64,000 nt of DNA, taken from contig NZ_JBHVRO010000001.1 in assembly GCF_042885655.1 (NCBI RefSeq), positions 124,001-188,000 on the forward strand. Reading direction: 5' to 3'. Position 1 is the first letter of the stretch, and every line of letters starts with the position of its first letter. This DNA comes from Psychrobacillus sp042885655. Its GTDB lineage: Bacteria > Bacillota > Bacilli > Bacillales_A > Planococcaceae. This document shows, in pieces, positions 16,872 to 25,823 of this stretch. A program made the translations under genes and the position numbers. Below the pieces are notes generated by a model. The model made no database searches. It was given only the letters and a program-made list of their open reading frames with translations, and was not told the origin of the DNA.

Positions 16872-17817
16872 ACAAGGTTTGTTGTGCAAGAGTATTGGCT
16901 TTTTCTGCACCTCGGTCTAAAATGTCATCAAGCTCTGAAGAGTTTAATAATTGTTCATATCGAGCTTGGATTGGTGCAAAATGATCATTTATCACTTGAG
17001 CAACCGATGCTTTAAAATTACCATAGCCTTTTCCTTCGTATTTTTGTACAAGCGATTCACTAGATACATTCGTTAACGCAGCTTCGATTGTTAGTAAATT
17101 GGATACTCCAGGTTTATTTTCAGGATCAAAAGCAACAATGCCTTCGGAATCCGTAACTGAACTTTTAATCTTCTTTTCAATTTCTTTAGGTGTATCTAAA
17201 ATACGAATGGTTGCTTTTTGGTTTGGATCGGATTTACTCATCTTTTTTAATGGATCTTGAAGCGATTTTATACGGGCACCGCTTTTCGGAATTTTTATTT
17301 CAGGTATTGTAAGAACTTCCCCGTAGCGCTTATTAAATCTTTCTGCTAAATCGCGTGTTAACTCAACATGTTGCTTTTGGTCATCTCCAACAGGAACGAT
17401 ATCGGTTTGGTACAAAAGAATATCTGCTGCCATTAATGGGGGGTATGTTAATAGGGCAGCCGAAACCGCATCTTTTCCGTCGGATTTATCTTTGAACTGT
17501 GTCATTCTTTCTAATTCTCCAATATAAGAAACACATTGCATAATCCAGCCAGCTTGTGCATGTGCAGGTACCTCAGATTGAATAAATAATGTCGATTTTT
17601 CTGGATCGATACCTACAGCCAGATATAATGCGGCAAGTGAACGAATATGTTTACTTAATTCCTGTGGATCTTGAGGTACAGTAATAGCATGTTGGTCGAC
17701 TATACAAAATACACACTCATAGTCGTCTTGTAGTGCTATAAACTGTTTAAAAGCTCCAATATAATTCCCCAGAGTGATTGTTCCTGTTGGCTGAACACCA
17801 GAAAAGATTTTTTTCAT
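16831..17817 (-). CDS. trpS: Tryptophanyl-tRNA synthetase
   Basis: Class I synthetase of 328 aa that charges tRNA-Trp. The HIGH-equivalent motif is TITLGNYIGA near the N-terminus and the KMSKS motif is KKMSKSDPN. AAGGAGGAG lies 9 nt before the ATG. Expression is controlled by a T-box leader (18039-18290). A GC-rich repeat element (17883-17997) lies between the T-box terminator and the ribosome binding site, so it is part of the read-through mRNA. Confidence 0.97.
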   Translation of the reverse strand: MKKIFSGVQPTGTITLGNYIGAFKQFIALQDDYECVFCIVDQHAITVPQDPQELSKHIRSLAALYLAVGIDPEKSTLFIQSEVPAHAQAGWIMQCVSYIGELERMTQFKDKSDGKDAVSAALLTYPPLMAADILLYQTDIVPVGDDQKQHVELTRDLAERFNKRYGEVLTIPEIKIPKSGARIKSLQDPLKKMSKSDPNQKATIRILDTPKEIEKKIKSSVTDSEGIVAFDPENKPGVSNLLTIEAALTNVSSESLVQKYEGKGYGNFKASVAQVINDHFAPIQARYEQLLNSSELDDILDRGAEKANTLAQQTLSKMEAAMGLGRRR

Positions 17818-17882
17818 TTACAAACTCCTCCTTAAATTAGATAAAAAATTTGCTCTGTTAACCAATACTGTTGATTTTCGTT

Positions 17883-17997
17883 ACAGGCGGACGCTTTCCG
17901 CGGGCGGTCCGTGAGCCTCCTAGTCGCAAGCTCCTGCGGGGTCTCACCTGGACACGCTTTTACCGCTGGAGTCGCCGCCTTCCACTGCAATCAAGTG
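17883..17997 (-). repeat. GC-rich intergenic repeat element, copy 2, inside the trpS leader
   Basis: Shows the element in reverse: CAGGCGGACGCTTTCCGC at the left and GTCGCCGCCTTCCACTGC at the right. It lies between the T-box terminator and the trpS start and must be transcribed whenever trpS is made. No reading frame is plausible. Confidence 0.85.
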
Positions 17998-18038
17998 AAT
18001 ATTTAAAATCAACAATTTCATCTAACATTGCCAAAAAA

Positions 18039-18290
18039 TAAAAAAACATCATACATCCCTAAAAAAGGGACGAATGATGTATAATCCGTGGTACCACCCA
18101 GTTTGCTAAAAGTAAATTAGCCACTCTTCTTCGTAACGTGAAGGGGACGGTATATGCTACTCATATTTCACATATACTGCTCGAAAGCCCATTCTATTTG
18201 ACGTATGTTCTGTTCACACCAACCACAGACTCTCTTCACATACATTTTCAAATATACTATTCTCTGTCATAGCATCTTTTATTGTTTAAA
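18039..18290 (-). ncRNA. T-box riboswitch of trpS
   Basis: Tryptophan-tRNA-sensing leader on the minus strand. The T-box core GGGTGGTACCAC is at 18088-18099. The terminator hairpin (18046-18080) ends in a T-run (18039-18045). Stem I holds a TGG specifier in GAATGGGC (18189-18191), agreeing with tryptophan. Uncharged tRNA-Trp should stabilise the antiterminator and allow trpS transcription. Confidence 0.93.
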
Positions 18291-18292
18291 AC

Positions 18293-18322
18293 ATTATAGT
18301 ATAGAAGAAACTTAAAAATCAA
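18293..18322 (-). promoter_or_regulatory. Promoter of the trpS leader
   Basis: On the minus strand, TTGATT (18317-18322), 18-nt spacer, TATAAT (18293-18298), just upstream of Stem I of the T-box. Confidence 0.75.
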
Positions 18323-18330
18323 GTTGAAAA

Positions 18331-18675
18331 CTAACTATAATATACAAATAAAGCAATACACATACAAAGTAAACTAGATAACCCTAAAGCGATAATCGGC
18401 TTATAAGGAAATGAAAAAACTTCTGAAGGTAATCGCATTTGATTCACATCTTTTTTCATATGCTTTGGAGTAAAAACTTTTCTTGAACTTTCGATGAAAA
18501 AATCAAAGAAACCACCCGAGACTACATAAGATATTAAACCAAAGAAAGTAATTAAGCCTCCAATATAAAACGACATATTAGCATAAGAAACTAGGTTATA
18601 ATTTCCATAAAATAAAAACATTAGTATTAAAATAAGGAGTTGTAAACCTATAAAATAGATAATTTTTGTTTTCAT
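18331..18675 (-). CDS. Small membrane protein, DUF3899-like
   Basis: 114 aa with three membrane segments (about 5-23, 36-56 and 92-112) and a basic cytoplasmic loop (SSRKVFTPKHMKKDVNQMRL). It recalls the DUF3899 family of Bacillales membrane proteins, but I assign that from memory of the pattern. No function is known. AGAGGTGA precedes the start. Transcription may run on into the trpS promoter region. Confidence 0.7.
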   Translation of the reverse strand: MKTKIIYFIGLQLLILILMFLFYGNYNLVSYANMSFYIGGLITFFGLISYVVSGGFFDFFIESSRKVFTPKHMKKDVNQMRLPSEVFSFPYKPIIALGLSSLLCMCIALFVYYS

Positions 18676-18911
18676 ATTTCACCTCTACAAGAATTGATTA
18701 TAGAAGATAATATAAAAATAATCAAAATTTTAGTTAAATATTTGCAAAAAACAAGAAATTCCTTTGCCAAAGATTCACAATTGTTAGGACAATGTAATGA
18801 TTTTGTTACAATTCCGTAAAAACTTTTTTAAAAAACCTGTACAAGTTAAAAGGAAAATGTATAATAAATATTGTAATGAATTTTTCAGAATATTTAAAGG
18901 GGGTTATTCTT

Positions 18912-20621
18912 TTGAAGAATAGCAAGTTTTTATGGCTTTTTAGCCTAATGTTAGTTCTTAGTATTTTCCTTGCTGCTTGTGGCGACAAAGAAAAAGCTAC
19001 TGAAACTACTACTGACAAACCAGAAGACAAGACACCAACAACAGAAGAAACAGCTGCACCAGATGAGGAGCAAGTTCTTAACTTAATGCAGACTGCTGAA
19101 ATTCCAACTCTTGATACATCTTTAGTAACGGATGCTGTTGGTCTTGATTTACTTAACAACATAAACGAAGGTTTATATCGTTTAAACCAAGAAAACGTTG
19201 CAATTCCTGCAATTGCTGAAGAAGAACCAACTATTTCTGAGGATGGATTAGTTTACACATTCAAGTTACGTGATTCTAATTGGTCTGACGGATCTCCTGT
19301 TACAGCAAATGATTTTGAGTATGCTTGGAAACGCGCTATGAATCCTGATATGGCATCAGAATACGGTCCGTTCATGATGAATGGTGTTATTAAAAACGCA
19401 TCGGCTATTTCAGAAGGTAAAATGGACTTCAATGAACTTGGAGTTAAAGCACTTGATGAAAAAACATTAGAAGTAACACTTGAAAAGCCGATACCTTACT
19501 TCCTATCTTTAATGTCATTTGGAACATTCTATCCACTTAAAGAAGAATTCGTTAAAGCACAAGGCGATAATTACGCTAAGAATTCTGAATCTTTACTTTA
19601 CAATGGACCGTTTACATTAACTAATTGGGATGGAACTGGTCTAACTTGGAAATTAGTTAAAAATGATCAATATTGGGATAAAGATACTGTAAAACTTACA
19701 GAAATCAATTATGATGTAGTGAAAGAAAATGCTACTGCAGTAAATCTATATACAAACGGTGAAAAAGATCGTACTGGACTAACTGGTGAATATGCGATGC
19801 AATATGCAGATGACCCAGAAAAAATAGTTCAACCAGATACTTCAATCTTCTGGTTCAAATTTAACCAAGAACGTCTTGGTAAAAAATCTCCATTAGCTAA
19901 CAAAAATATTCGTGAAGCTATTTCAAAAGCATTTAACAAAGAAGACTTAACAAATGTAGTATTAGCAAATGGTTCTGTACCAGCAAACTATATGATTCCT
20001 AAAGATTTCGCATTTGATGCAGATGGAAACGACTTCCGCGATGTGAACGGAGATATGGCTACTTTCAATCCAGAAGAAGCGAAAGCTGCTTGGGAAAAAG
20101 GTTTATCTGAACTAGGTGTAACGGAACTTTCTTTAGAAATTCTAGGTGGAGACACTGAAACTTCTAAAAAAATGGATGAATATTTGAAAAACCAATTAGA
20201 AACAAACTTAAAAGGTTTAAAAATCTCACTTAAAGAAGTACCATTCTCAGTTCGTCTTGAACTTGATACTAAACAAGATTACGATATTCAAGTTGCTGGT
20301 TGGGGACCTGACTATCAAGATCCATTCACTTTCTTAACACTTTGGGAAACTAAAGGTGGAAATAACCAAATGTCATATTCAAACCCAGAATATGATCAAT
20401 TATTAAAAGATATTAATGGTTCATTAGCACTTGATCCTGTAAAACGTTGGGAAGCAATGGCTAGAGCTGAAAAAATTATCGTTGACGAAGATTATGCAAT
20501 CGCACCAATCTATCAACGTGGTTTAGTATTCTTAGTAAAACCATATGTAAAAGGTATTATTTCTCACCCATTCGGTGGAGACTATAGTTACAAATGGGCT
20601 TACATCGAAGGTAAAAACTAA
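18912..20621 (+). CDS. oppA: Oligopeptide-binding lipoprotein OppA
   Basis: Family 5 solute-binding protein of 569 aa. The TTG at 18912 is preferred because AAAGGGGG lies 8 nt before it and a standard lipoprotein signal follows, ending LAACGDK; the in-frame ATG at 18876 has no such site and would spoil the signal peptide. After a Thr/Glu-rich linker comes the SBP5 core (SNWSDGSPVTANDFEYAWKR). It binds oligopeptides at the membrane for OppBC-DF. A hairpin follows before oppB, a common way to make more binding protein than permease. Confidence 0.93.
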   Translation: MKNSKFLWLFSLMLVLSIFLAACGDKEKATETTTDKPEDKTPTTEETAAPDEEQVLNLMQTAEIPTLDTSLVTDAVGLDLLNNINEGLYRLNQENVAIPAIAEEEPTISEDGLVYTFKLRDSNWSDGSPVTANDFEYAWKRAMNPDMASEYGPFMMNGVIKNASAISEGKMDFNELGVKALDEKTLEVTLEKPIPYFLSLMSFGTFYPLKEEFVKAQGDNYAKNSESLLYNGPFTLTNWDGTGLTWKLVKNDQYWDKDTVKLTEINYDVVKENATAVNLYTNGEKDRTGLTGEYAMQYADDPEKIVQPDTSIFWFKFNQERLGKKSPLANKNIREAISKAFNKEDLTNVVLANGSVPANYMIPKDFAFDADGNDFRDVNGDMATFNPEEAKAAWEKGLSELGVTELSLEILGGDTETSKKMDEYLKNQLETNLKGLKISLKEVPFSVRLELDTKQDYDIQVAGWGPDYQDPFTFLTLWETKGGNNQMSYSNPEYDQLLKDINGSLALDPVKRWEAMARAEKIIVDEDYAIAPIYQRGLVFLVKPYVKGIISHPFGGDYSYKWAYIEGKN

Positions 20622-20654
20622 GAGTAGTTTTAAGTCTTAAAAATCTCATAGTTA

Positions 20655-20696
20655 GAGAGTATATGGAATCCTTTTGGGTCATATACTCTCTTTTTA
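20655..20696 (+). terminator. Partial terminator between oppA and oppB
   Basis: Perfect 11-bp stem (20655-20665 with 20680-20690) and a T-run. It is likely to reduce read-through from oppA. Confidence 0.85.
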
Positions 20697-20739
20697 AATG
20701 AATCAGAATTCACTAAATATTTTATTATTTTTTTTGGTT

Positions 20740-20770
20740 TTGACAATTACTAAGCTTTTCTGTTTAGATA
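20740..20770 (+). promoter_or_regulatory. Possible internal promoter before oppB
   Basis: Consensus TTGACA at 20740-20745. Candidate -10 boxes are TTTAGA (20763) or TAGATA (20765) with 17-19 nt spacing. Confidence 0.45.
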
Positions 20771-20822
20771 TATATAGATTAATATAATCTCAAAGAACAT
20801 ATTTTATTTAGGAGGTGCAAAG

Positions 20823-21755
20823 ATGGCGAAATATATTATTCGACGTGTCATTTATATGTTTATTACGTTTTTCCTGATTGCAACAGCAACGTTTTTCTTA
20901 ATGAAGGCGCTTCCAGGATCCCCGATTAGCTCAGCTCCAAAACTATCCCCTTCCCAACTTGCGATGGTGGAAGCGAAATATGGATTAGATCAGCCTGTAG
21001 CTGTTCAGTATGGTAAATATATGTTGAATTTAGCAAAAGGTGATTTAGGTAACTCATTCCAATTCAAGAATGCGAGTGTCACTGACTTAATTATTAAGCG
21101 TATGGGACCATCCTTTCTTCTTGGATCTCAAGGTTTAATACTTGGTGTAGCTCTCGGAATATTGTTAGGTATGATTGCTGCATTAAGGCAAAATACTATT
21201 TGGGATTATGGTAGTACTCTTATTGCTATCATTGGTATTTCTATTCCATCATTCGTTTTTGCAACTTTTCTTCAGTATTGGTTAGCAGTTAAATGGGAAA
21301 TATTCCCTGTAGCTTTATGGAAAGACGGTTGGATGTCGAGTGTTCTACCTTCTATAGCTCTAGCAATGGGTCCACTTGCGACTGCATCTCGTTTTATTCG
21401 AACAGAGATGATTGAAGTATTAAGCTCGGATTATATTACACTTGCAAAATCTAAAGGTGCTAGCGGATTTGAAGTTGCATTTAAGCACGCTTTCCGTAAC
21501 GCATTAATTCCACTTGTAACAGTATTAGGTCCTTTAGCAGCAGGATTACTTACGGGTTCACTTGTAATTGAACAGATATTTGCAATTCCAGGGATTGGGG
21601 AGCAATTCGTTAAATCGATCTTCTCAAATGACTTTTCCATTATTATGGGAACAACATTGTTTTTCTCTGCGTTTTTAATTGTTGTAATATTCTTAGTAGA
21701 TATTCTTTATGGAATAATTGATCCACGTATTCGTTTGTCAGGAGGTAGTAAATAA
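20823..21755 (+). CDS. oppB: Oligopeptide permease OppB
   Basis: Permease of 310 aa with six membrane segments, the N-terminal MAKYIIRRVIYMFITFF segment and the EAA loop DYITLAKSKGASGFEVAFKH. ATTTAGGAGGTG lies before the ATG. It overlaps oppC by one base (TAATG). With OppC it forms the channel of the second peptide importer. Confidence 0.93.
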   Translation: MAKYIIRRVIYMFITFFLIATATFFLMKALPGSPISSAPKLSPSQLAMVEAKYGLDQPVAVQYGKYMLNLAKGDLGNSFQFKNASVTDLIIKRMGPSFLLGSQGLILGVALGILLGMIAALRQNTIWDYGSTLIAIIGISIPSFVFATFLQYWLAVKWEIFPVALWKDGWMSSVLPSIALAMGPLATASRFIRTEMIEVLSSDYITLAKSKGASGFEVAFKHAFRNALIPLVTVLGPLAAGLLTGSLVIEQIFAIPGIGEQFVKSIFSNDFSIIMGTTLFFSAFLIVVIFLVDILYGIIDPRIRLSGGSK

Positions 21756-22773
21756 TGAGTCAAGAACTAAAAAAAATACCTGCTGATTCCTTTGAGAGAA
21801 TTAATATTGATAGTACCCATGCAGAGAGAATTTCTAAACCTAGCTTGAGTTTTTGGCAAGATGCTTGGTTACGAATTCGTAAAAATAAAGCTGCAATCGT
21901 TAGTGTTTTCATTTTACTGTTTATAGTTATCATGTCTTTTGTTGGGCCGATGATTAGTCCACATGATGCGGAAACTCAAACAATTACTCATGCTAACTTA
22001 CCACCTAAAATTCCAGGTCTTGAAAACTAGGGATTTTCGATGGTGTTGGTGTGATGGCAGGAAAAGAAGTAGATTTATATAAAATGAAAAATGTAGATAC
22101 GTATTATTGGTTTGGTACTGATGGTCTAGGACGTGATATGTTCTCACGAGTTTGGAAAGGTACACAAATTTCATTGTTCATCGCGTTTATGGCTGCTTTA
22201 ATAGACATGGTTATTGGGGTAGCATACGGTGGGATTTCAGGATTCTACGGTGGTAAAGTAGATGACATTATGCAACGTATCGTAGAAATCTTATATGGTA
22301 TCCCAACACTAGTAATTGTTATCCTTATGGTTCTTGTTATGAAACCAGGTCTTACAGCGATTATTATTGCTATAACGATTACTGGATGGATTGGAATGTC
22401 AAGGGTAGTACGAGGACAAGTATTAAAATTTAAAAATCAAGAATTTGTTCTTGCTTCACGTACTTTAGGTGCTACTAATGGGCGAATTATTACGAAGCAT
22501 ATTCTACCAAACATTTTAGGGATAATTATTATAAATGCTATGTTTACGATACCAAGTGCGATTTTCTTCGAAGCCTTTTTAAGCTTTATCGGTTTAGGTT
22601 TACAACCACCAACCGCATCTCTTGGTACCCTTATTAATGACGGTTACAAACTGATCAAATTCCAACCACATATTTTATTGTACCCTTCGATCATTATTAG
22701 TTTATTGATGATTGCATTTAACTTATTAGGCGATGGCTTACGTGATGCATTTGATCCTAAAATGAAAGATTAA
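21755..22773 (+). pseudogene. oppC: Oligopeptide permease OppC, frameshifted
   Basis: Two reading frames make up one OppC. The first (21755-22030) covers the cytoplasmic N-terminus, the first membrane segment and the conserved HANLPPKIPGLEN, then hits TAG. The second frame resumes at once as LGIFDGVGVMAGKEVD and runs through the five remaining segments to 22773. A single lost base at about 22027-22028 (AACTAGGG in place of, for example, AACTTAGGG) would explain it. Either the gene is truly broken, which would disable this importer, or it is a sequencing error. All other genes of the operon are intact, which favours error or a very recent mutation. A -1 ribosomal slip at GAAAACTAG would also join the frames, but no good slippery heptamer is visible. 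Confidence 0.85.
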
Positions 22774-22789
22774 AAGGAGGAAAGCCGAG

Positions 22790-23854
22790 ATGGAAAAAAT
22801 ATTAGAGGTAAAAGACCTAGAGCTTTCCTTCCATACATTTGCAGGAGAAGTTAAAGCCATTCGTGGCGTAAATTTCGACTTGTTAAAAGGGGAAACTCTT
22901 GCGATTGTTGGAGAGTCTGGTTCTGGAAAGTCCGTTACTACAAAGGCAATTATGCGTTTGTTGCCTGAACATAGCTCTGAATTTAAAAATGGTCATATTC
23001 TATTTAATGGTAAAGACTTGACAACATTATCGGATAAACAAATGCAGAAAATTCGTGGGAAAGACATTTCGATGATTTTCCAAGATCCAATGACTTCTTT
23101 GAATCCGACTATGACAATAGGCAATCAAATTATGGAGCCTATTTTAAAGCATCGCAAAGTAAGTAAATCAGAAGCTCGAAAATTAGCAATAGACTTATTA
23201 CGTTTAGTTGGAATGCCAAAACCTGAAGCACGGATCAAACAATATCCGCACCAATTCTCTGGTGGGCAACGTCAACGAATAGTTATTGCAATTGCACTTG
23301 CATGTAATCCACAAATTCTTATTGCGGATGAACCTACGACAGCACTTGATGTGACTATTCAAGCACAAATTTTAGAGTTAATGAAAGATTTGCAGAAAAA
23401 GATAGATACGTCTATTATCTTTATTACCCATGATTTAGGAGTAGTAGCAAATGTAGCAGACAGAGTTGCAGTAATGTATGGCGGACGCATTGTAGAAATT
23501 GGTACGGTTGATGAAATTTTCTATAATCCACAGCATCCATATACTTGGGGTCTATTAAGTTCTATGCCTTCTTTAGATGTGGAAGAAGAAAAGTTATATG
23601 CAATTCCAGGAACGCCTCCTGATTTATTATATCCACCAAAAGGAGACGCGTTTGCATTGCGTAGCGAATATGCGTTGAAAATAGATTTAGAAGAAGCTCC
23701 ACCTTTCTTTAAAGTAAGTGATACTCATTATGCTGCAACTTGGTTATTACATCCGGATGCTCCTCAAGTAGAGCCACCACTTTCTATTATTGAGCGAATG
23801 AAAAAGTTTCCAGGAAGTCGTTACTATAATGGAACTGAAGGAGGTGCTTACTAA
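22790..23854 (+). CDS. oppD: Oligopeptide transporter ATPase OppD
   Basis: ATPase of 354 aa: Walker A GESGSGKS, signature FSGGQRQR, Walker B ILIADEPTTALD. The C-terminal extension (PPKGDAFALRSEYALKIDLE, then TWLLHPDAPQVEPP) is the B. subtilis OppD type, without the four-cysteine Fe-S site of many OppD/DppD proteins. GGAGGAAAG precedes the start. It shares its last base with the start of oppF. Confidence 0.93.
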   Translation: MEKILEVKDLELSFHTFAGEVKAIRGVNFDLLKGETLAIVGESGSGKSVTTKAIMRLLPEHSSEFKNGHILFNGKDLTTLSDKQMQKIRGKDISMIFQDPMTSLNPTMTIGNQIMEPILKHRKVSKSEARKLAIDLLRLVGMPKPEARIKQYPHQFSGGQRQRIVIAIALACNPQILIADEPTTALDVTIQAQILELMKDLQKKIDTSIIFITHDLGVVANVADRVAVMYGGRIVEIGTVDEIFYNPQHPYTWGLLSSMPSLDVEEEKLYAIPGTPPDLLYPPKGDAFALRSEYALKIDLEEAPPFFKVSDTHYAATWLLHPDAPQVEPPLSIIERMKKFPGSRYYNGTEGGAY

Positions 23855-24795
23855 TGGCTGAAAAATTATTAGAAATTAAAAATTTAAAACAATACTTCAA
23901 TCAAGGTAAGCCAAACGAAGTTCGAGCAGTCGATGATGTTAGCTTTGATATTTACAGAGGTGAAACACTAGGTCTTGTTGGTGAGTCTGGTTGTGGAAAA
24001 TCAACAACAGGTCGATCGATTATACGTCTATACGATGCAACTGATGGCGAAGTAATTTATGACGGAGTGAACGTCCACGACAAAAAATCTAAAAAAGATT
24101 TAAAAGTTTTTAATCGCAAAATGCAAATGATTTTCCAAGATCCTTATGCCTCATTAAATCCACGTATGAAAGTACTGGATATTATTGCGGAAGGTCTAGA
24201 CATTCATGGACTTGTGAAAAACCCGAAAGAACGAAAAGAAAAAGTTGTTGAGTTATTAGAAACAGTTGGTTTGAACCGTGAACATGCAGATCGTTATGCA
24301 CATGAGTTTTCAGGTGGTCAACGACAACGTTTAGGTATTGCTAGAGCACTTGCAGTAAATCCTGAATTTATCATTGCCGATGAGCCAATATCTGCTCTTG
24401 ACGTATCCATTCAAGCACAGGTTGTTAACTTATTGAAGGAATTGCAAAAGGAAAAAGGCTTAACGTATTTATTTATTGCCCATGACTTATCCATGGTCAA
24501 ATACATTTCGGATCGTATTGGAGTTATGTATTTTGGTAAACTTGTAGAGCTTGCTTCTGCAGAGGATTTATACAAGAATCCGTTGCATCCATATACGCAG
24601 TCACTTCTATCAGCTATTCCGCTTCCTGATCCAAATTATGAACGTACTCGTGTCCGTAAGTCTTACGATCCAGCTACTCATAATTATCAAGAAGGCGAAG
24701 AAATAGCGATGCGTGAAGTTACACCTGGGCATTTTGTATATTGCTCTCAAAAAGAATATGAAACGATGAAGGCTATTTCAATCTCACGTCCATAA
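23854..24795 (+). CDS. oppF: Oligopeptide transporter ATPase OppF
   Basis: ATPase of 313 aa: Walker A GESGCGKSTTGRS, signature FSGGQRQR, Walker B FIIADEPISALD. It is coupled to oppD by a one-base stop/start overlap (TAATG). The last gene of oppABCDF; a strong terminator follows. Confidence 0.94.
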   Translation: MAEKLLEIKNLKQYFNQGKPNEVRAVDDVSFDIYRGETLGLVGESGCGKSTTGRSIIRLYDATDGEVIYDGVNVHDKKSKKDLKVFNRKMQMIFQDPYASLNPRMKVLDIIAEGLDIHGLVKNPKERKEKVVELLETVGLNREHADRYAHEFSGGQRQRLGIARALAVNPEFIIADEPISALDVSIQAQVVNLLKELQKEKGLTYLFIAHDLSMVKYISDRIGVMYFGKLVELASAEDLYKNPLHPYTQSLLSAIPLPDPNYERTRVRKSYDPATHNYQEGEEIAMREVTPGHFVYCSQKEYETMKAISISRP

Positions 24796-24856
24796 TAATT
24801 AGGTGTGGTTGATGTTCATAATTTAAGTTGAATATTGATAGTTGAATTCTCGATAG

Positions 24857-24907
24857 AGACTGTAGACAAATTCGATAAAAATCGAGTTTATCTACAGTCT
24901 TTTTTTA
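24857..24907 (+). terminator. Terminator of oppABCDF
   Basis: Stem of 20 bp (24857-24876 with 24881-24900) with two G-U-type mismatches, 4-nt loop, seven T. Confidence 0.93.
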
Positions 24908-25250
24908 AGATATGAAAGTATATGGATTATTGTCCTGCGAAACCAGTGTTCATATAGTACTTTAAAGAATTTGATAATACCGTGGATTTCCGTTTCATGT
25001 GGACGCGATCCGCGGGGGCGAGCGATGAACCATCACCGCCGCTATGCATCGTTGTGATGGATCATCTGTCTCACAGAGGAACAAAGGCTAAGAGCGCCAC
25101 ATCGTGTGGCAACGCCTTCGTGACCAACATCCTGTTGGCCTCCGACTGAAGCCGCCACCTTTCACTACAATCCATTAAGTGAGTAGTATCTAACAGAGGA
25201 TTTAGCCCAGCTATCGCTAAGAGGATAAAATGTAGTTCTATAACTAATGT
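24906..25250 (+). repeat. Long direct repeat R1 with GC-rich core
   Basis: About 345 bases that recur, diverged, at 32431-32745 in the same direction, downstream of pepF. Shared blocks include TATGGATTATYGTCCTG at the left, CATCTGTCTCACAGAGGAAC, CGCCTTCGTGACCAACATCC and CAGCTATCGCTAAGAGGATA at the right. The core has two small hairpins (GCCACA-TCG-TGTGGC and CCAACA-TCCTG-TTGG). No protein frame fits both copies. Confidence 0.85.
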
Positions 25251-25317
25251 ACATAGTGTTTAAATGTAATCTATCTTACTAAGCAATTATAAATCGTCCC
25301 ATGTAACTGGCAGATTG

Positions 25318-25535
25318 GAGTGCAGGCGGTGACTTCTGCGGCAATAGCAGATGTTTACTGCACCGAAAGCGAAGCGGCAGGTGCTTGAGCGGGATGGCGT
25401 CGCAGGAACGCAGGAGAGGGAAGGAAAGCTAAAGGCGCCTCTTCCCTAAGGCAACGCCTTCATGACCAACATCCTGTTGGCCTAGGAGACTGAAGCCATG
25501 GCCGCGAAAATCGTCCGCCGTAGCGGAAATCAACC
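25318..25535 (+). repeat. GC-rich intergenic repeat element, copy 4
   Basis: Begins GAGTGCAGGCGGTGAC and ends CGTCCGCCGTAGCGGAAATC. The inner part shares CGCCTTCATGACCAACATCC with R1 and R2 on the same strand although the end signatures of R1 are in the opposite direction, so these elements are mosaics. Confidence 0.8.
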
Positions 25536-25553
25536 ATTTCTAAGTTTCTTTTC

Positions 25554-25742
25554 TTAAATGGACCTGGCGTCTTGCCCGGTTTTTCTTAAAAGATAAGAAA
25601 CTATCATTGCAAATACAGCGTATGAAGTTGCAACTACTACTAATTTTGCGATTAAGTACTCGACCTTATGATCCACTAAAACGTTTGTGTAGCCTACTAT
25701 TAGTCCAATCGATAAAGTAAATCTAAATTTTACTTTTACCTC
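25554..25742 (-). pseudogene. Possible small membrane protein frame without a start codon
   Basis: On the minus strand 62 codons are open and read like a real small protein: KFRFTLSIGLIVGYT, then VEYLIAKLVVVATS and YAVFAMIVSYLLRK, ending in GQDARSI. An AGAGG lies at the right place at the 5' end, but the frame there reads GAG GTA AAA GTA AAA with no ATG, GTG or TTG. It may be a gene that lost its start, use a rare start, or be chance. I do not recognise a family. Confidence 0.35.
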
Positions 25743-25823
25743 TTAATTCTAAATACTCTTTCATTTGAATTGTAAAATTGATAAAATGAAGGAATAAAGT
25801 AGAAAAGGAGGGTTATTATTAAA

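Noticed and set aside
21990..22060. Programmed -1 frameshift in oppC
   Set aside because: A slip at GAAAACTAG would join the frames, but there is no standard slippery heptamer or downstream structure, and oppC is not known to use recoding. A lost base is simpler.
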